DNA of 64,000 bases from Paenibacillus phocaeensis (lineage in GTDB: Bacteria; Bacillota; Bacilli; Paenibacillales; Paenibacillaceae), in assembly GCF_900021165.1 (NCBI RefSeq), contig NZ_FCOQ01000026.1, forward strand, positions 21,406-85,405, in the 5' to 3' direction. A model generated the notes under the pieces. It worked only from the letters and a program-made list of their open reading frames with translations. It had not been told where the DNA came from and searched no databases. Positions 8,877 to 18,725 of the stretch are shown here, piece by piece. The translations under genes and the position numbers were made by a program. Numbering within the stretch: the first letter of the stretch is position 1; every line of letters begins with the position of its first letter.

Positions 8877-9917
8877 TCACTCTGTCGTTGTCGGTGTTTC
8901 ATGATTGTCAACACCGGTGTTGCCGGCATTGCCGCCTTCCGTATCGGTATTTCCTGGCGTACCGCCTGTACCATCGTCCAGACTCAGGAAGAATCGGGAC
9001 GTCGTCTTGCCGTCCTCGATCGGCTGCTCCGCCACGGAAATTGCGGTTTTCGGTGAATTCCCCGACAAGATGTACAAGCCCTCCGGAGCAATATCATACG
9101 TCAGTACGTCACCGTCTTGGGTTTTCCCGAAATACAGCTTCTCCCCGCTCTTGCTGCCTTTGCGCACTTCTACCCAGCTTTCGCCGCTGGCCGTGATAAC
9201 CACCTGTACCGGCTGGGCTCCGGGGTTTTGAATCTTGAACTTCGTTGTACTGCCTTCCTTACCGTCTGGGACAACCGTTATCTTCTGCTCGCCGGTCTCG
9301 TCCGGAGTTTCATTGCCTGTGTTCCCCGCATTGGTGCCGTTATTGCTCCCTGGATCCGTTGCGTTATTCGTTCCGTTCGCAGCGCCATTGTTTCCGCCAA
9401 CGGCATCGCCGCCAGTGCCAGCCCCGTTCCCCGCATTCGTGCCATTGGGATTCGCATCGGTTGGCGTTTTGCCCTGGGTGACCGGCGTAGGATCAGGCTC
9501 TTTGTTTCCTTCGGCTTGATCTTTGTTGTTGCCCCAAACCGAGAAATACATATAAATAACGATTAAAATCAGCACCGCAAACGACCACATCAGCGTCGTG
9601 GACAGCCATTTCGAGTTGCGCTCATTGTGCTGCCGGCTGCGGCGTTTCTGGATCACCGGCTCCATCGTAGGTTCCGGAGCTGTAGAAGGCACGTTTTGCC
9701 GATGTTCGGCAAGCAGTTCGTCCGCGTCCAAGCCAACGGTTTCCGCATACGTCTTGATAAAAGCCCGAACATAGAAGCTTCCAGGCAGAACCTTATAATC
9801 CCCCATTTCGATGGCTTCCAAATATCGTTTGCGAATCTTCGTCATTTCCTGTACATCATCCAGCGACAAACCTCTGGCAAGGCGGGCTTCCCTTAACTGC
9901 TGGCCCAAATCCGACAC
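8877..9917 (-). CDS. RodZ-like helix-turn-helix membrane protein (YmfM position)
   Basis: A 346-residue protein with an N-terminal Xre-type helix-turn-helix (about residues 5-65, LGQQLREARLARGLSLDDV), one membrane segment (about 108-128), a linker rich in T, N, G and A (about 130-210) and a C-terminal DUF4115-like domain. This is the architecture of RodZ, which links MreB to the elongation machinery; in Bacillus the gene at this place is ymfM. I choose the GTG at 9917, 8 bases after GGAGG; the in-frame starts at 9923 and 9926 are too close to that site. The linker is unusually repetitive (GNNGAANGTNNAT-like). Confidence 0.88.
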   Translation of the reverse strand: MSDLGQQLREARLARGLSLDDVQEMTKIRKRYLEAIEMGDYKVLPGSFYVRAFIKTYAETVGLDADELLAEHRQNVPSTAPEPTMEPVIQKRRSRQHNERNSKWLSTTLMWSFAVLILIVIYMYFSVWGNNKDQAEGNKEPDPTPVTQGKTPTDANPNGTNAGNGAGTGGDAVGGNNGAANGTNNATDPGSNNGTNAGNTGNETPDETGEQKITVVPDGKEGSTTKFKIQNPGAQPVQVVITASGESWVEVRKGSKSGEKLYFGKTQDGDVLTYDIAPEGLYILSGNSPKTAISVAEQPIEDGKTTSRFFLSLDDGTGGTPGNTDTEGGNAGNTGVDNHETPTTTE

Positions 9918-9958
9918 GACCATCACCTCCTGCTATGATTGAATTATGCGGCAAATCA

Positions 9959-10726
9959 TTATAGATCGTCCGTATAAATTGTCGTGAACGTATCGTAAAC
10001 GATTTGCTCCTCCGGATTGTTACGCAATTCAATAATAATGTCAAAATTGTCATAACTGTATTCGGACTCCTTAACGAACACATCCGGATGTTCTATGACC
10101 TTGGTCGAAGGCATGGACATCAGCTCCTGTAAGAGCTGATGATGCTTTTCATTGGAACGTAACGTACTGATGATACCATCAATAATAAACACATTGTGCG
10201 GATCCATTTCGTTCTCCGACAACTGGCTGCGAACGGTTTGGCGCAAGAGCGTGGAAGATACGAACGTCCACCGCTTCATCGCGCAGACGCTGCCGGCGAT
10301 GATCGATTCCGTCTTGCCAACGCGCGGCATTCCTCTGAGGCCGATCACTTGATGTCCTTCCCGCTTAAACACCTCACCGAGAAAATCAACCAGAATCCCC
10401 AGCTCATCCCGCGTAAACCGAAACGTCTTGCGGTCGTCCGAATCCCGGTCGATGTAGCGGCCATGGCGTATCGCCAACAGGTCGACAAGCCGTGGATTGC
10501 GTAAAGCCGTCACCGTGATGCTGTCCACCTTGTTCAGCAATTGGCTGACTTGGTCGATTTTTCCATCATCATCCGTTTCCAGAAGTAGTCCTCGAGTCTT
10601 GCCTTCAACACCGTTGATCGTCAAAATATTGATCTCCAGCATCCCCAGCATTGAAGCGATATCCCCCAAAAGTCCTGGACGATTTTTATGTATTTTGTAC
10701 TCCAGATACCATTGTTTCTCTTCCAT
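9959..10726 (-). CDS. ymfK: DUF3388 protein with ACT-like domain and P-loop (YmfK family)
   Basis: The 255-residue protein starts with an ACT-like domain (about residues 5-80, RPGLLGDIASMLGMLEINI) and continues into a region with a Walker A-like loop GLRGMPRVGKTE (about residues 130-145) and a Walker B-like strand NVFIIDGI. Its order after ymfJ and length fit YmfK of Bacillus, whose function is unknown. The start at 10726 is preceded by GGAGAAGGTG; a longer start at 10759 lacks a good site. ACT domains usually sense small ligands such as amino acids, so a ligand-controlled nucleotide-binding protein is a reasonable inference, nothing more. Confidence 0.85.
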   Translation of the reverse strand: MEEKQWYLEYKIHKNRPGLLGDIASMLGMLEINILTINGVEGKTRGLLLETDDDGKIDQVSQLLNKVDSITVTALRNPRLVDLLAIRHGRYIDRDSDDRKTFRFTRDELGILVDFLGEVFKREGHQVIGLRGMPRVGKTESIIAGSVCAMKRWTFVSSTLLRQTVRSQLSENEMDPHNVFIIDGIISTLRSNEKHHQLLQELMSMPSTKVIEHPDVFVKESEYSYDNFDIIIELRNNPEEQIVYDTFTTIYTDDL

Positions 10727-10901
10727 CCCAGACACCTTCTCCATATCCTCATGCACCATTCGACAAAATAGGCCTTAATTCCTGCTAATTTTCAAAAACA
10801 ATTTCCAAAACATTTCTTACCAATATTGAAATTACATGTTCATATGTGTTTTATGATATATAAAATGAAAATGAAAGGCAAGCGGGTGGAAAAAATGGGG
10901 G

Positions 10902-10926
10902 AAAAGCTCCCGGAACGGGAGCTTTT
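10902..10926 (-). terminator. Terminator downstream of ymfJ
   Basis: A perfect 10-base stem, AAAAGCTCCC with GGGAGCTTTT, and a 5-base loop, 12 bases after the ymfJ stop. The T tract is short and then C-rich, so it may be leaky towards ymfK. Confidence 0.75.
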
Positions 10927-10937
10927 CAAGTGCCAAA

Positions 10938-11192
10938 CTATGCGTTTTTCCGGGCCAACTTCACCATCAAACGTGCGATGGTTTTCCGCTCTTCCTCGCT
11001 ACCGACATCCCAAATTTCTTTGAGGGCGCGGTTGGATTCGTTTTGCGGATCGACCTTGTCGTCCAGAAAGCCGCCGATTTCATAAGCAAGGTTGGCAATT
11101 GCCTCTTCGCTGAAGCCGGCTTTTTCCGCATGCTCGACGCGTTCACCCAGGAATTTCTTCCATGTATCAAAATTTTTGAGTACCGTTGACAT
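10938..11192 (-). CDS. ymfJ: DUF3243 protein (YmfJ family)
   Basis: A small 84-residue, charged, helical protein (MSTVLKNFDTWKKFLGERV...) of the DUF3243 family, found at this position in Bacillus (ymfJ). Function unknown; there is no signal peptide or membrane segment. The ATG at 11192 follows AAGGAGGATTTA. It lies between the EF-P reductase gene ymfI and ymfK. Confidence 0.88.
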   Translation of the reverse strand: MSTVLKNFDTWKKFLGERVEHAEKAGFSEEAIANLAYEIGGFLDDKVDPQNESNRALKEIWDVGSEEERKTIARLMVKLARKNA

Positions 11193-11313
11193 GATTAAAT
11201 CCTCCTTCGCTTGGCGATTTAAAATCAACAGTCGTAATATGCGAAAATCCCGGGGGTTTTATGCGCAAGCTGCAGCCGGCGGCTTACAGCAAAACCTGTG
11301 CAATAAGGGACGA

Positions 11314-12081
11314 TCAGGTAATCCAACCTCCGTTGGGGCTGATGATTTGCCCAGTGATATAACCCGATTCCGGCAGCGCCAGAAAATACACGAGCGACGA
11401 GATCTCCTGCGGCGAAGCAAGACGCCCCGCAGGAATGTCCTCCTCGAGCTGACGGAGCTCCTCCTCGTCAAACCGCTCCAGCATTTCGGTCTTGACCGCT
11501 CCCGGGGCCACCGCATTCACCGTGACGCCCGAGGGAGCCAGTTCCTTCGCCAACGCTTTCGTAAAGGCGTTAACCCCGCCTTTGGCAGCCGAATAGACCA
11601 CCTCGCAGGAGCCGCCGGAGATTCCCCAAACCGAGGACACATTGATAATCCGCCCGAAGCGCTGGCCGATCATATGCGGCATAAACAGCTGGCTGCAAAG
11701 AAACACGCTTTTTAAATTAACGTTCATGACGTCGTCCCATTCGGCTTCACTTACATCGGACAGCAGACCGTAATGCGAAATGCCCGCGTTGTTGACCAGA
11801 ATGTCAGGATATAGCCCGTAATGCTCGATCCGTTCCTGCATCCGCAATATTTGTTCCTTGCTGCGCAAATCGGCTGCGACCGTGTATGCCTTGGCTCCGA
11901 GCTCCAGGCATTTGCGAGCAACCTCATTCGCCGCCTCGTGCGAGTTCATATAGTGAATAACCACGTTCATGCCGACCGAAGCAAAACGCAGCGCCACCTC
12001 GGCGCCGATCCCCCGGCTTGCTCCGGTAATGAGTACGGTCATGTCTGCGATGCTTTTTCCTAACCCATGATCTACTGTCAT
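11314..12081 (-). CDS. ymfI: SDR-family reductase, elongation factor P 5-aminopentanone reductase
   Basis: A 255-residue short-chain dehydrogenase with the NAD(P)-binding motif TGASRGIG and the catalytic YSAAKGG. In Bacillus subtilis the YmfI protein at this position reduces 5-aminopentanone on EF-P to complete its modification; the assignment here rests on synteny and family. Its ATG directly abuts the ymfH stop codon. An internal start at residue 14 (MTVLITG) would give a more usual SDR N-terminus, but GGTGAG supports the upstream one. Confidence 0.85.
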   Translation of the reverse strand: MTVDHGLGKSIADMTVLITGASRGIGAEVALRFASVGMNVVIHYMNSHEAANEVARKCLELGAKAYTVAADLRSKEQILRMQERIEHYGLYPDILVNNAGISHYGLLSDVSEAEWDDVMNVNLKSVFLCSQLFMPHMIGQRFGRIINVSSVWGISGGSCEVVYSAAKGGVNAFTKALAKELAPSGVTVNAVAPGAVKTEMLERFDEEELRQLEEDIPAGRLASPQEISSLVYFLALPESGYITGQIISPNGGWIT

Positions 12082-13362
12082 TTACGGACTCACCACAATG
12101 GAGACGGCCAACTGCTCCCAATCGATATGCTCGCGCAGCCGCGTATTGATGTCTTCCAGCGTCAGCGATTCGTAGATCGGCAGAACCGCGAAGAGGTCAC
12201 CGCCGCGGAAGTTGTAACGGGTGAACTCGTGGGCGATGTTCTCCGGCGAATTCAGCATCCGCAGATACCCGCCGATTTTCTTCTTGCGGGCCCGCTCGAA
12301 ATCTTCCTGCCGGAATCCCGAGGACAGCAGGGCTTCGGTTTCTTCTTTGATCACGGCGAGCATTCGGTCCGGATCCTTCGTGTCCCCGCCGATCGCGGAG
12401 AACGCGTAGTTCGGATTGCTGTTGTATTCATGACCGAAGCTGTCGGAGATCAAGTCCATGTCATACAGCTTCTGGTACAGCTTCGTACTGGCTCCAAACA
12501 GCAGATCCAGCGCTAGCTTCGTAGCGAGATCGCGTCTGAGCAGCTCCTCGCCGGTCAAACCGAGGCGGGTCTCCTTAAAGCCGAACAAGCATTTCGGCTG
12601 GGACACCGGCAAGCGGGATTCCCGCCGCTTCTCCGATACCTCGCGCGGTTCCGGCTCAAACAAGCGATCGATGGCTCCTTGCGGTTTGTATTCCTTCTTC
12701 GCCTGATTCTCCCGGACGAGTTTGAACACTTCCTCAGGGTCGACACCGCCAACGACGAACAGAAGCATGTTGCTGGGATGGTAAAAAGCGTTGTAGCACG
12801 TATACAGCGTTTCCTTCGTAATCGTCCCAATCGATTCCACCGTACCCGCGATGTCGATATGCACGGGATGAACTTTGTACATCGCCTCAATCAAGCCGAA
12901 GTACACCCGCCAATCCGGGTTATCCCGATACATGCCGATTTCTTGGCCGATAATGCCCTTCTCCTTCTCGACGTTCTGGTCGGTAAAGTAAGGGTGCTGA
13001 ACGAAGTTCACCAACGTCTCCAGGTTAGCCGGAATGTTCTCCGTAGCGGAGAACAGGTAAACCGTTTGGTCGAAGCTGGTAAAGGCATTGGCGGAAGCGC
13101 CTTGCGAAGCAAAGGTGGCGAAAATATCCCCTTCCGGCTCCTCAAACATTTTATGCTCCAGAAAATGGGCAATGCCGTCCGGAACGGAAATATCGTCTTG
13201 CCCTTCCACCCGAAAATGGTTATCAATCGAGCCGTATTTGGTCGAGAAGGTGGCGTACGTCTTCTGAAAGCCCGGTTTGGGCAGCACATAGACCTGCAGA
13301 CCGTTCTCCATCGTTTCGCGATACAGCGTCTCCTGCAAAGCGTCGTAACGTATCGTTTCCAT
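12082..13362 (-). CDS. ymfH: M16-family zinc peptidase, active subunit type (YmfH)
   Basis: The 426-residue protein has the inverted zinc motif HFLEH (H66, E69, H70) of pitrilysin-type M16 peptidases and the two-domain family length. It is the second of an adjacent pair (ymfF-ymfH) in which only this member keeps the metal site, as in other two-subunit M16 proteases. AAGGAGGGG precedes the ATG. Its substrate is unknown; no export signal is visible, so it probably acts in the cytoplasm. Confidence 0.92.
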   Translation of the reverse strand: METIRYDALQETLYRETMENGLQVYVLPKPGFQKTYATFSTKYGSIDNHFRVEGQDDISVPDGIAHFLEHKMFEEPEGDIFATFASQGASANAFTSFDQTVYLFSATENIPANLETLVNFVQHPYFTDQNVEKEKGIIGQEIGMYRDNPDWRVYFGLIEAMYKVHPVHIDIAGTVESIGTITKETLYTCYNAFYHPSNMLLFVVGGVDPEEVFKLVRENQAKKEYKPQGAIDRLFEPEPREVSEKRRESRLPVSQPKCLFGFKETRLGLTGEELLRRDLATKLALDLLFGASTKLYQKLYDMDLISDSFGHEYNSNPNYAFSAIGGDTKDPDRMLAVIKEETEALLSSGFRQEDFERARKKKIGGYLRMLNSPENIAHEFTRYNFRGGDLFAVLPIYESLTLEDINTRLREHIDWEQLAVSIVVSP

Positions 13363-13366
13363 CCGC

Positions 13367-14647
13367 TTACCCCTCCTTCTGGCCTGTCAAAAAGTATATC
13401 GTATCAAGCTGAACGGTTTCCGCGGCCGCCACGACGTCCTGCGGCTGAACCTGTTCGACCTGACGGAGCAGCTCCTCGGCCGGACGGTCCTTACCGGACA
13501 AGACGCGGTTGAAGTCATAAGCGATCATTTCAAAAGCGGAATCCTGCATCTCCAGCAAGCTGTTGCGAATCATCGCTTTCGTCTGGGACATCTCCAGCTC
13601 GCTGATTTCACCGGCGCGCATACTCGCCAGCTGTGCTTCAATAATGCGCAGTGCCTTCTCATAATTGGCGATTTCAATGCCTGACTGGATGCCTACGATG
13701 CCTTTGTGTCCGTCGTATCGGGAAGCGGCATAATAAGCCAGGCTTTCTTTCTCCCGAACATTGATGAACAGCTTGGAATGCGGGTAGCTGCCAAGAATGC
13801 CGTTATACAGCAGCAAGGAGGCGTAGCGCTCGTCCCCGTAGGTGATGGGGGTGCGTAGGCCCAAATTTAACTTGCCCTGATTCACGTCGAGCGCTTCTTT
13901 GACCGTCCGAACCTCGCCCCCGCGGATTTTCACCTGCTCCGGCTTATATTCCGGGCTAGTTGACCGGCTCAGGCTAAAGTGCTTGGCAACCAGCTCCTCC
14001 ACCTCGGCCAAAGTCGTATCCCCAACTACGTACAAGTCAAGGTGAGCCTGCTGCAGCCAGTTCTGGTAGGAGGCATACAAGGATTCGGGCGTGATCCCGT
14101 CCAGTTCACTCCGCTCTCCAAGCGGGTGCAGTCGGTAAGGGTCGTCCTTGAACATCTCTTCCGTACAGCGCTCAGCGGCGTAACGAATTTTGTCATTGAT
14201 GATCCCCTCGAGCTTCTTGCGGACGGATTCCCTTTCCGAATTCACGTAAGCCGTCCGGAATCCGCCGTTTTCCTTCGCCGGTTTGGTCACGACCTCCCCG
14301 AGAAAGGCAAAGCTCTGGCCGAGAAGCGATTCACGGCTCTTCACGAAGGAATCATTAATCGTATCCATACGGAACTGCACCATTTGGTAATTGCCTCGTT
14401 TATATACATCAAAGCCGAAGCCCGCTCCGTACATATGCTCGAGCTGCTCGCGGAACTGCGTGGTCTCCGGATACGATTCCGTCCCCCGGCGCAGCACGAA
14501 CGGAGTGAGGGCAGTCGCGGTGACCGTCTGCTCTTGCAGAGGCAATCCCGCATAAAGGGAAATGGCAAATGTTTTGAATCGGTTGGTCGGCAGAACGTGC
14601 AGCCGAATATGGCCTGCCGTGCCGCGCTCAAATCGCGTTTTATTCAA
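13367..14647 (-). CDS. ymfF: M16-family peptidase-like protein lacking the zinc motif (YmfF)
   Basis: A 426-residue M16-fold protein. The HxxEH motif expected near residue 60-90 is absent (the region reads ETTQFREQLEHMYGAGF), so it is probably the non-catalytic partner of YmfH, 4 bases downstream. I prefer the TTG at 14647, 7 bases after AAAGGAG; a TTG at 14653 is too close to that site. The pair forms one translational unit with ymfI. Confidence 0.9.
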   Translation of the reverse strand: MNKTRFERGTAGHIRLHVLPTNRFKTFAISLYAGLPLQEQTVTATALTPFVLRRGTESYPETTQFREQLEHMYGAGFGFDVYKRGNYQMVQFRMDTINDSFVKSRESLLGQSFAFLGEVVTKPAKENGGFRTAYVNSERESVRKKLEGIINDKIRYAAERCTEEMFKDDPYRLHPLGERSELDGITPESLYASYQNWLQQAHLDLYVVGDTTLAEVEELVAKHFSLSRSTSPEYKPEQVKIRGGEVRTVKEALDVNQGKLNLGLRTPITYGDERYASLLLYNGILGSYPHSKLFINVREKESLAYYAASRYDGHKGIVGIQSGIEIANYEKALRIIEAQLASMRAGEISELEMSQTKAMIRNSLLEMQDSAFEMIAYDFNRVLSGKDRPAEELLRQVEQVQPQDVVAAAETVQLDTIYFLTGQKEG

Positions 14648-14747
14648 ACCCAAAACTCCTTTACAAGAAAGTCAGTTCCATTCTATACCAATTCAAAGGA
14701 AAGAAGCAACCTGACGAAAAGCGGCTGCTCCTTCGATAATCCGTATA

Positions 14748-15596
14748 TTACATGCAGAAAATATGCTCTCCGATCGTCTTCACCTGAGGCCGCGACCAGA
14801 TCCATTTAGAGGTTGCCGTTTTCGGGTTGAAGTAGTAGATGCAGCCCCCCGTAGGGTCCCAGCCGTTCAAGGCTTGCTGAACCGCTTTACGCGCCTGTTC
14901 GTTAGGCTCCAGCCAGATTTGGCCGTCGGCAACCGCCGTAAAGGCTCCCGGCTGAAAGATTACGCCAGACACGGTATTTGGGAAGCTCGGCGACTTGACT
15001 CGGTTTAGAATGACCGCTGCGACCGCAACCTGTCCTTCGAACGGCTCGCCGCGCGACTCTCCGTATACGGCATTCGCCATAATCCGCAAATCGTTCTCTG
15101 ACAAGCCCATCGCGTTGGAGGACGACAGATCCGAATTTTCCGCATTTGCCTTTTCTTCGCCGCCACCGTTGTTGCCAGCAGTCTTATTCCCAGTCTCGGT
15201 CTGCTTCGCAGTCTCGCCAGCGTTGGCGTATTCCATGCCTGGCTTCCAGTTCTTCGTCGCATTGTACAACTTTAGCTTCGTTTTGGGGCCAGCCAAGCCG
15301 TCAGCCTCCATGCCAAATTCCGATTGGAACCATTTGAGGGCATCGCGTGTTTTAGGACCAAAAGAACTGTCCAGCTTGCCATGGTAGAAGCCAAGGTAAG
15401 CGAGTCGGCCCTGCAGCTCATATACGTCCTTGCCAAATGCCCCATAGTCGATCACCTGCTCGCTGAACGCAGGCTGCACTTTATAGGTATTGACTTTGCC
15501 TTCGTCAAGCGTATTCCGGAGGACCGTTGCTCCGTATCCAATTCCGAACAGTAGCAGCACTAAACCGGAGGCAAACCAGATTTTTGCTTTCTTCAT
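14748..15596 (-). CDS. sleB: Spore cortex-lytic enzyme SleB-type
   Basis: A 282-residue protein with an N-terminal membrane/signal segment (about residues 6-26), a peptidoglycan-binding type 1 domain (about 50-110, VYELQGRLAYLGFYHGKLD), a low-complexity linker and a C-terminal hydrolase domain (about 165-282) with ANAVYGESRGEPFEGQVAVAAVILNRV split across its start. SleB degrades spore cortex peptidoglycan during germination. The catalytic-domain glutamate in YGESRGE is present. Gene order next to spoIIIE differs from Bacillus subtilis, where sleB is with ypeB elsewhere; I see no ypeB here. CwlJ-like enzymes lack the binding domain, so SleB is the better name. Confidence 0.88.
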   Translation of the reverse strand: MKKAKIWFASGLVLLLFGIGYGATVLRNTLDEGKVNTYKVQPAFSEQVIDYGAFGKDVYELQGRLAYLGFYHGKLDSSFGPKTRDALKWFQSEFGMEADGLAGPKTKLKLYNATKNWKPGMEYANAGETAKQTETGNKTAGNNGGGEEKANAENSDLSSSNAMGLSENDLRIMANAVYGESRGEPFEGQVAVAAVILNRVKSPSFPNTVSGVIFQPGAFTAVADGQIWLEPNEQARKAVQQALNGWDPTGGCIYYFNPKTATSKWIWSRPQVKTIGEHIFCM

Positions 15597-15702
15597 ACGT
15601 TTAGCTCTACCTTTCTTTTTAGAAGTTGTTCAACAAGGATGGGTAACTTTAGTATGACAAGCGTTGTCCCTTCCTATGCACCCTAAGTTTCGAGTGACCT
15701 CT

Positions 15703-15762
15703 AAAAAAGAAAGGGGAAGGATTGCTCCCCTGATCCCTTCAGATCAGGAGGAAATCCTTCCC
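15703..15762 (-). terminator. Terminator overlapping the 3' end of spoIIIE
   Basis: Minus strand GGGAAGGATT plus CCTGATC pair with GATCAGG plus AATCCTTCCC around a 6-base loop, followed by TTTCTTTTTT. The upstream arm consists of the last codons of spoIIIE and its TGA. Confidence 0.85.
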
Positions 15763-18422
15763 ATTTTATACTGCTCGATCGACATCAACACTTCCCGCGG
15801 CTTACTGCCTTCATACGGCCCCACGATCCCTCGGGCTTCCATGGAATCGATCAGCCGGGCAGCCCGGGTATATCCGACGCGCATCCGCCGCTGCAGCAGC
15901 GAGACAGAAGCCTGCTTCGCCTCCAGCACGATTTGGACGGCTTGATCATACAGCTCGTCCAACACCTCTTCCGCTTCCTGCGATTCCTCGCCGACTTCGG
16001 GAACCAGGCTTTCGTCGTATTCGGCTTGACCTTGCCCGCGCACATAATTTACGATCGTCTCGACTTCCTGGTCGCTCATAAATGCTCCCTGCACCCGAAT
16101 CGGCTTCGATGCGCCCATCGGCATATAGAGCATGTCCCCGCGGCCCAGCAGCTTCTCGGCTCCTGCCATATCGAGGATCGTCCGCGAATCGACCTGAGAC
16201 GAGACGCCAAACGCGATCCGCGACGGGATATTGGCTTTGATCACGCCGGTAATAACGTCGACCGACGGCCGCTGCGTAGCGATGATCAGATGAATGCCTG
16301 CGGCACGAGCCATCTGGGCCAGCCGCGCAATCGCATCTTCGACATCGCTGGCCGCGACCATCATCAGGTCGGCCAACTCGTCCACAATGACGACAATGTA
16401 GGGCAGGAAAGCCTCGGGATGATCCGCCATCATGTGATTGTAGCCTTCGATGTTCCGCGCCCCCGACTTCGAAAACAGCTCATACCGTTTCTCCATCTCG
16501 ACAACGATTTTCTTGAGGGCTAGCGACGCCCGGCGCGGATCGGTGACAACCGGTGTTAAGAGATGCGGGATTCCGTTATAGACATTCAGCTCGACCATCT
16601 TAGGGTCAACCATCATAAACTTAACTTCATCCGGCTTCGCTTTGAACAGGATGCTGGTGATGATGCCATTAATGCACACCGATTTCCCCGAACCCGTCGC
16701 CCCGGCAACCAACAAATGGGGCATCTTCGCCAGATTGCCGACGATCGTCTGCCCGGAAATATCACGCCCGAATGCGATGCTCAGCTTGGACTCGGCATCC
16801 ATGAACGTTGGCGTCTCCATCACCTCACGCATCGTCACAAGGGAGACCTCATTGTTCGGCACCTCAATCCCAATCGCGGACTTGCCCGGGATCGGCGCTT
16901 CCATCCGGATATCCTTGGCAGCCAGGGCCAAAGCGATATCGTCCGTCAAATTGACGATCCGGCTGACTTTCACGCCGATATCCGGTTGAATTTCATAGCG
17001 GGTGACGGCCGGTCCGCGTACAACTTCCAGCACCCGTGCCCGGACGCCAAAGCTTTCGAGCGTGGCTTCCAGCTTGCGGGCGGTTTGCATGTAATCGGCT
17101 TGATCGCCGGATTTTCCTGCGCCCGCCGGTTTCGACAGAAGCCGGAAAGACGGCAGCTTGTACGGCTTCGGTGCCGGTTTGGGCGGCGGTGGCGGCGATT
17201 CTTCTCCGTGGCCGGCCTCTCCCGCAATCCCCTCAAGCGAGCTGACTCCCGGATCCATGAGTTCCGAATCGTCTGCGCCCAACTCGGCGCTCTCAGAACC
17301 CGGGAATGCCGCATCATTCCTCGCCTCCGCTGCGAATGATTCGTCAGCAAAGCCGGGAGCGCCCGGCTCGGCTTCTTCTCCGTCCTCGTCATGCTGCAGG
17401 CTCTCCCGCTGGATATTGTCGAAGAAGTCGCGGATGATCGGTCCGGTGTCACCGCCTTGGTGATCCCCGTATGCGCTTCGTTCCGTCCCTTCTTCCTTGC
17501 CGATATAGTTGAGCTCATTCCAGTTGATTCCCGCCGCCTCAGCGTGATGAAGAGCGGCCTCCCCGCCTTCCTCTTGCTCCGGAGGGATTGTCGCTTCTGC
17601 CGCGGGCTCCTCCGCTCTTCCCTTAAAGTTCAACAGCTGGAAGAACACCGGCTTCTTCCGGGGAGTCGCAGGCAACGACTCGTCCTCGCTGTAGGGCTCT
17701 TCCTCCTCCGGATCATCATAGGAGGTCACCGCAGGAGTTGGTTTCTCTACCCGTTTGGCTTTCCCGCGCACCGGTACCGGTCGCAGCATCCGCATCTTTC
17801 TCCCGATGCTCTCGCCCAATACGGCCAATCTCGAACGCAGCATGCGGAACAACTCCACGTAAGACAGCCCCGTTACCAGCATAAAGCTGATGGCCAGCAG
17901 CACGATCATAATCAGCTTGGCCCCCGCCATGCCAAACAACGAGTATAGCAAAGCGAATTCCAGGGCGCCGATATATCCCCCGCTGATATCCAATCCCAGC
18001 AGGCTCATCCCGGCATCGCTTGCCGCCGGGTGGAACAGCGCTCCTTGCAAATCTCGGTGAATCTGACCGAGCACATTCCCCGCGGACATCGGCACTGCAG
18101 GTGCCAGCTTATGCTGCATAGCCGATATGGTGCTCATCAGCGTCAGCGACAGCACGGCCAGCAGCACGCCGCTGCGGCGCGCGTTCCAGCGATTGGGCCA
18201 TTTCCGGTGAATCATGACAGCCAGTCCTATGTAAATGCCGATCACAGGGATCACAAAATAAAATTTGCCGAGGATTAACGCGGCCATTTTCGATAACGTT
18301 CTTCCTACGGCAGCCTCCCCGGACAAGGCGATAATGGATAAGGTAATCAGGATGATTCCGTATATTTCGTATTTGAGCATGCTGCCGAGGGCAGCTTTCT
18401 TCTTCTTCCGTTTCCGTGGCAA
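15744..18422 (-). CDS. spoIIIE: DNA translocase FtsK/SpoIIIE
   Basis: SpoIIIE pumps the chromosome into the forespore and clears DNA from division septa. The 892-residue protein has about four N-terminal membrane helices (residues 15-170), a long acidic, proline-rich linker (about 190-410), the motor domain with Walker A GATGSGKS (near residue 562) and [10 protein letters not shown], and a C-terminal gamma winged-helix domain (about 825-890, [20 protein letters not shown]). The start is TTG at 18422 behind AGGGGGTG. It is about 100 residues longer than Bacillus subtilis SpoIIIE, mostly in the linker. It follows tepA-ylzJ. Confidence 0.96.
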   Translation of the reverse strand: MPRKRKKKKAALGSMLKYEIYGIILITLSIIALSGEAAVGRTLSKMAALILGKFYFVIPVIGIYIGLAVMIHRKWPNRWNARRSGVLLAVLSLTLMSTISAMQHKLAPAVPMSAGNVLGQIHRDLQGALFHPAASDAGMSLLGLDISGGYIGALEFALLYSLFGMAGAKLIMIVLLAISFMLVTGLSYVELFRMLRSRLAVLGESIGRKMRMLRPVPVRGKAKRVEKPTPAVTSYDDPEEEEPYSEDESLPATPRKKPVFFQLLNFKGRAEEPAAEATIPPEQEEGGEAALHHAEAAGINWNELNYIGKEEGTERSAYGDHQGGDTGPIIRDFFDNIQRESLQHDEDGEEAEPGAPGFADESFAAEARNDAAFPGSESAELGADDSELMDPGVSSLEGIAGEAGHGEESPPPPPKPAPKPYKLPSFRLLSKPAGAGKSGDQADYMQTARKLEATLESFGVRARVLEVVRGPAVTRYEIQPDIGVKVSRIVNLTDDIALALAAKDIRMEAPIPGKSAIGIEVPNNEVSLVTMREVMETPTFMDAESKLSIAFGRDISGQTIVGNLAKMPHLLVAGATGSGKSVCINGIITSILFKAKPDEVKFMMVDPKMVELNVYNGIPHLLTPVVTDPRRASLALKKIVVEMEKRYELFSKSGARNIEGYNHMMADHPEAFLPYIVVIVDELADLMMVAASDVEDAIARLAQMARAAGIHLIIATQRPSVDVITGVIKANIPSRIAFGVSSQVDSRTILDMAGAEKLLGRGDMLYMPMGASKPIRVQGAFMSDQEVETIVNYVRGQGQAEYDESLVPEVGEESQEAEEVLDELYDQAVQIVLEAKQASVSLLQRRMRVGYTRAARLIDSMEARGIVGPYEGSKPREVLMSIEQYKMGRISS

Positions 18423-18500
18423 ACGAAAACACCCCCTAGATGAATATTATACCATAATCACCGAGGGGGACCTAGAGAAGATACCACAACCGGCATCATC

Positions 18501-18725
18501 TCATTTCAATAAAGTTGGAAAAAAGGCAATTTGCCGCCCGGGCGCCAAATCCGGATTCAAATAATCCTCGAGCTGGCAGCGCAGCAGCCGCACGATCGTC
18601 GCACGATTTCCCGCTTCCATCCGCACTTGCATCAGTACGCCGTTCAGTTCAATTTCACCGTAGGCCTCTTGGTTTTCAATATTCTCCCAATAAGCTTCCT
18701 CCGGCAAAATCGTATAATGCGTCAC
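18501..18725 (-). CDS. ylzJ: YlzJ-like protein
   Basis: A 74-residue protein (start THYTILPEE) of the YlzJ family, found between tepA and spoIIIE in Bacilli. Function unknown; no membrane segment. It starts with GTG overlapping the tepA stop (GTGA), so its translation is coupled to tepA. The strongly conserved N-terminus and position make it a real gene despite its length. Confidence 0.85.
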   Translation of the reverse strand: MTHYTILPEEAYWENIENQEAYGEIELNGVLMQVRMEAGNRATIVRLLRCQLEDYLNPDLAPGRQIAFFPTLLK

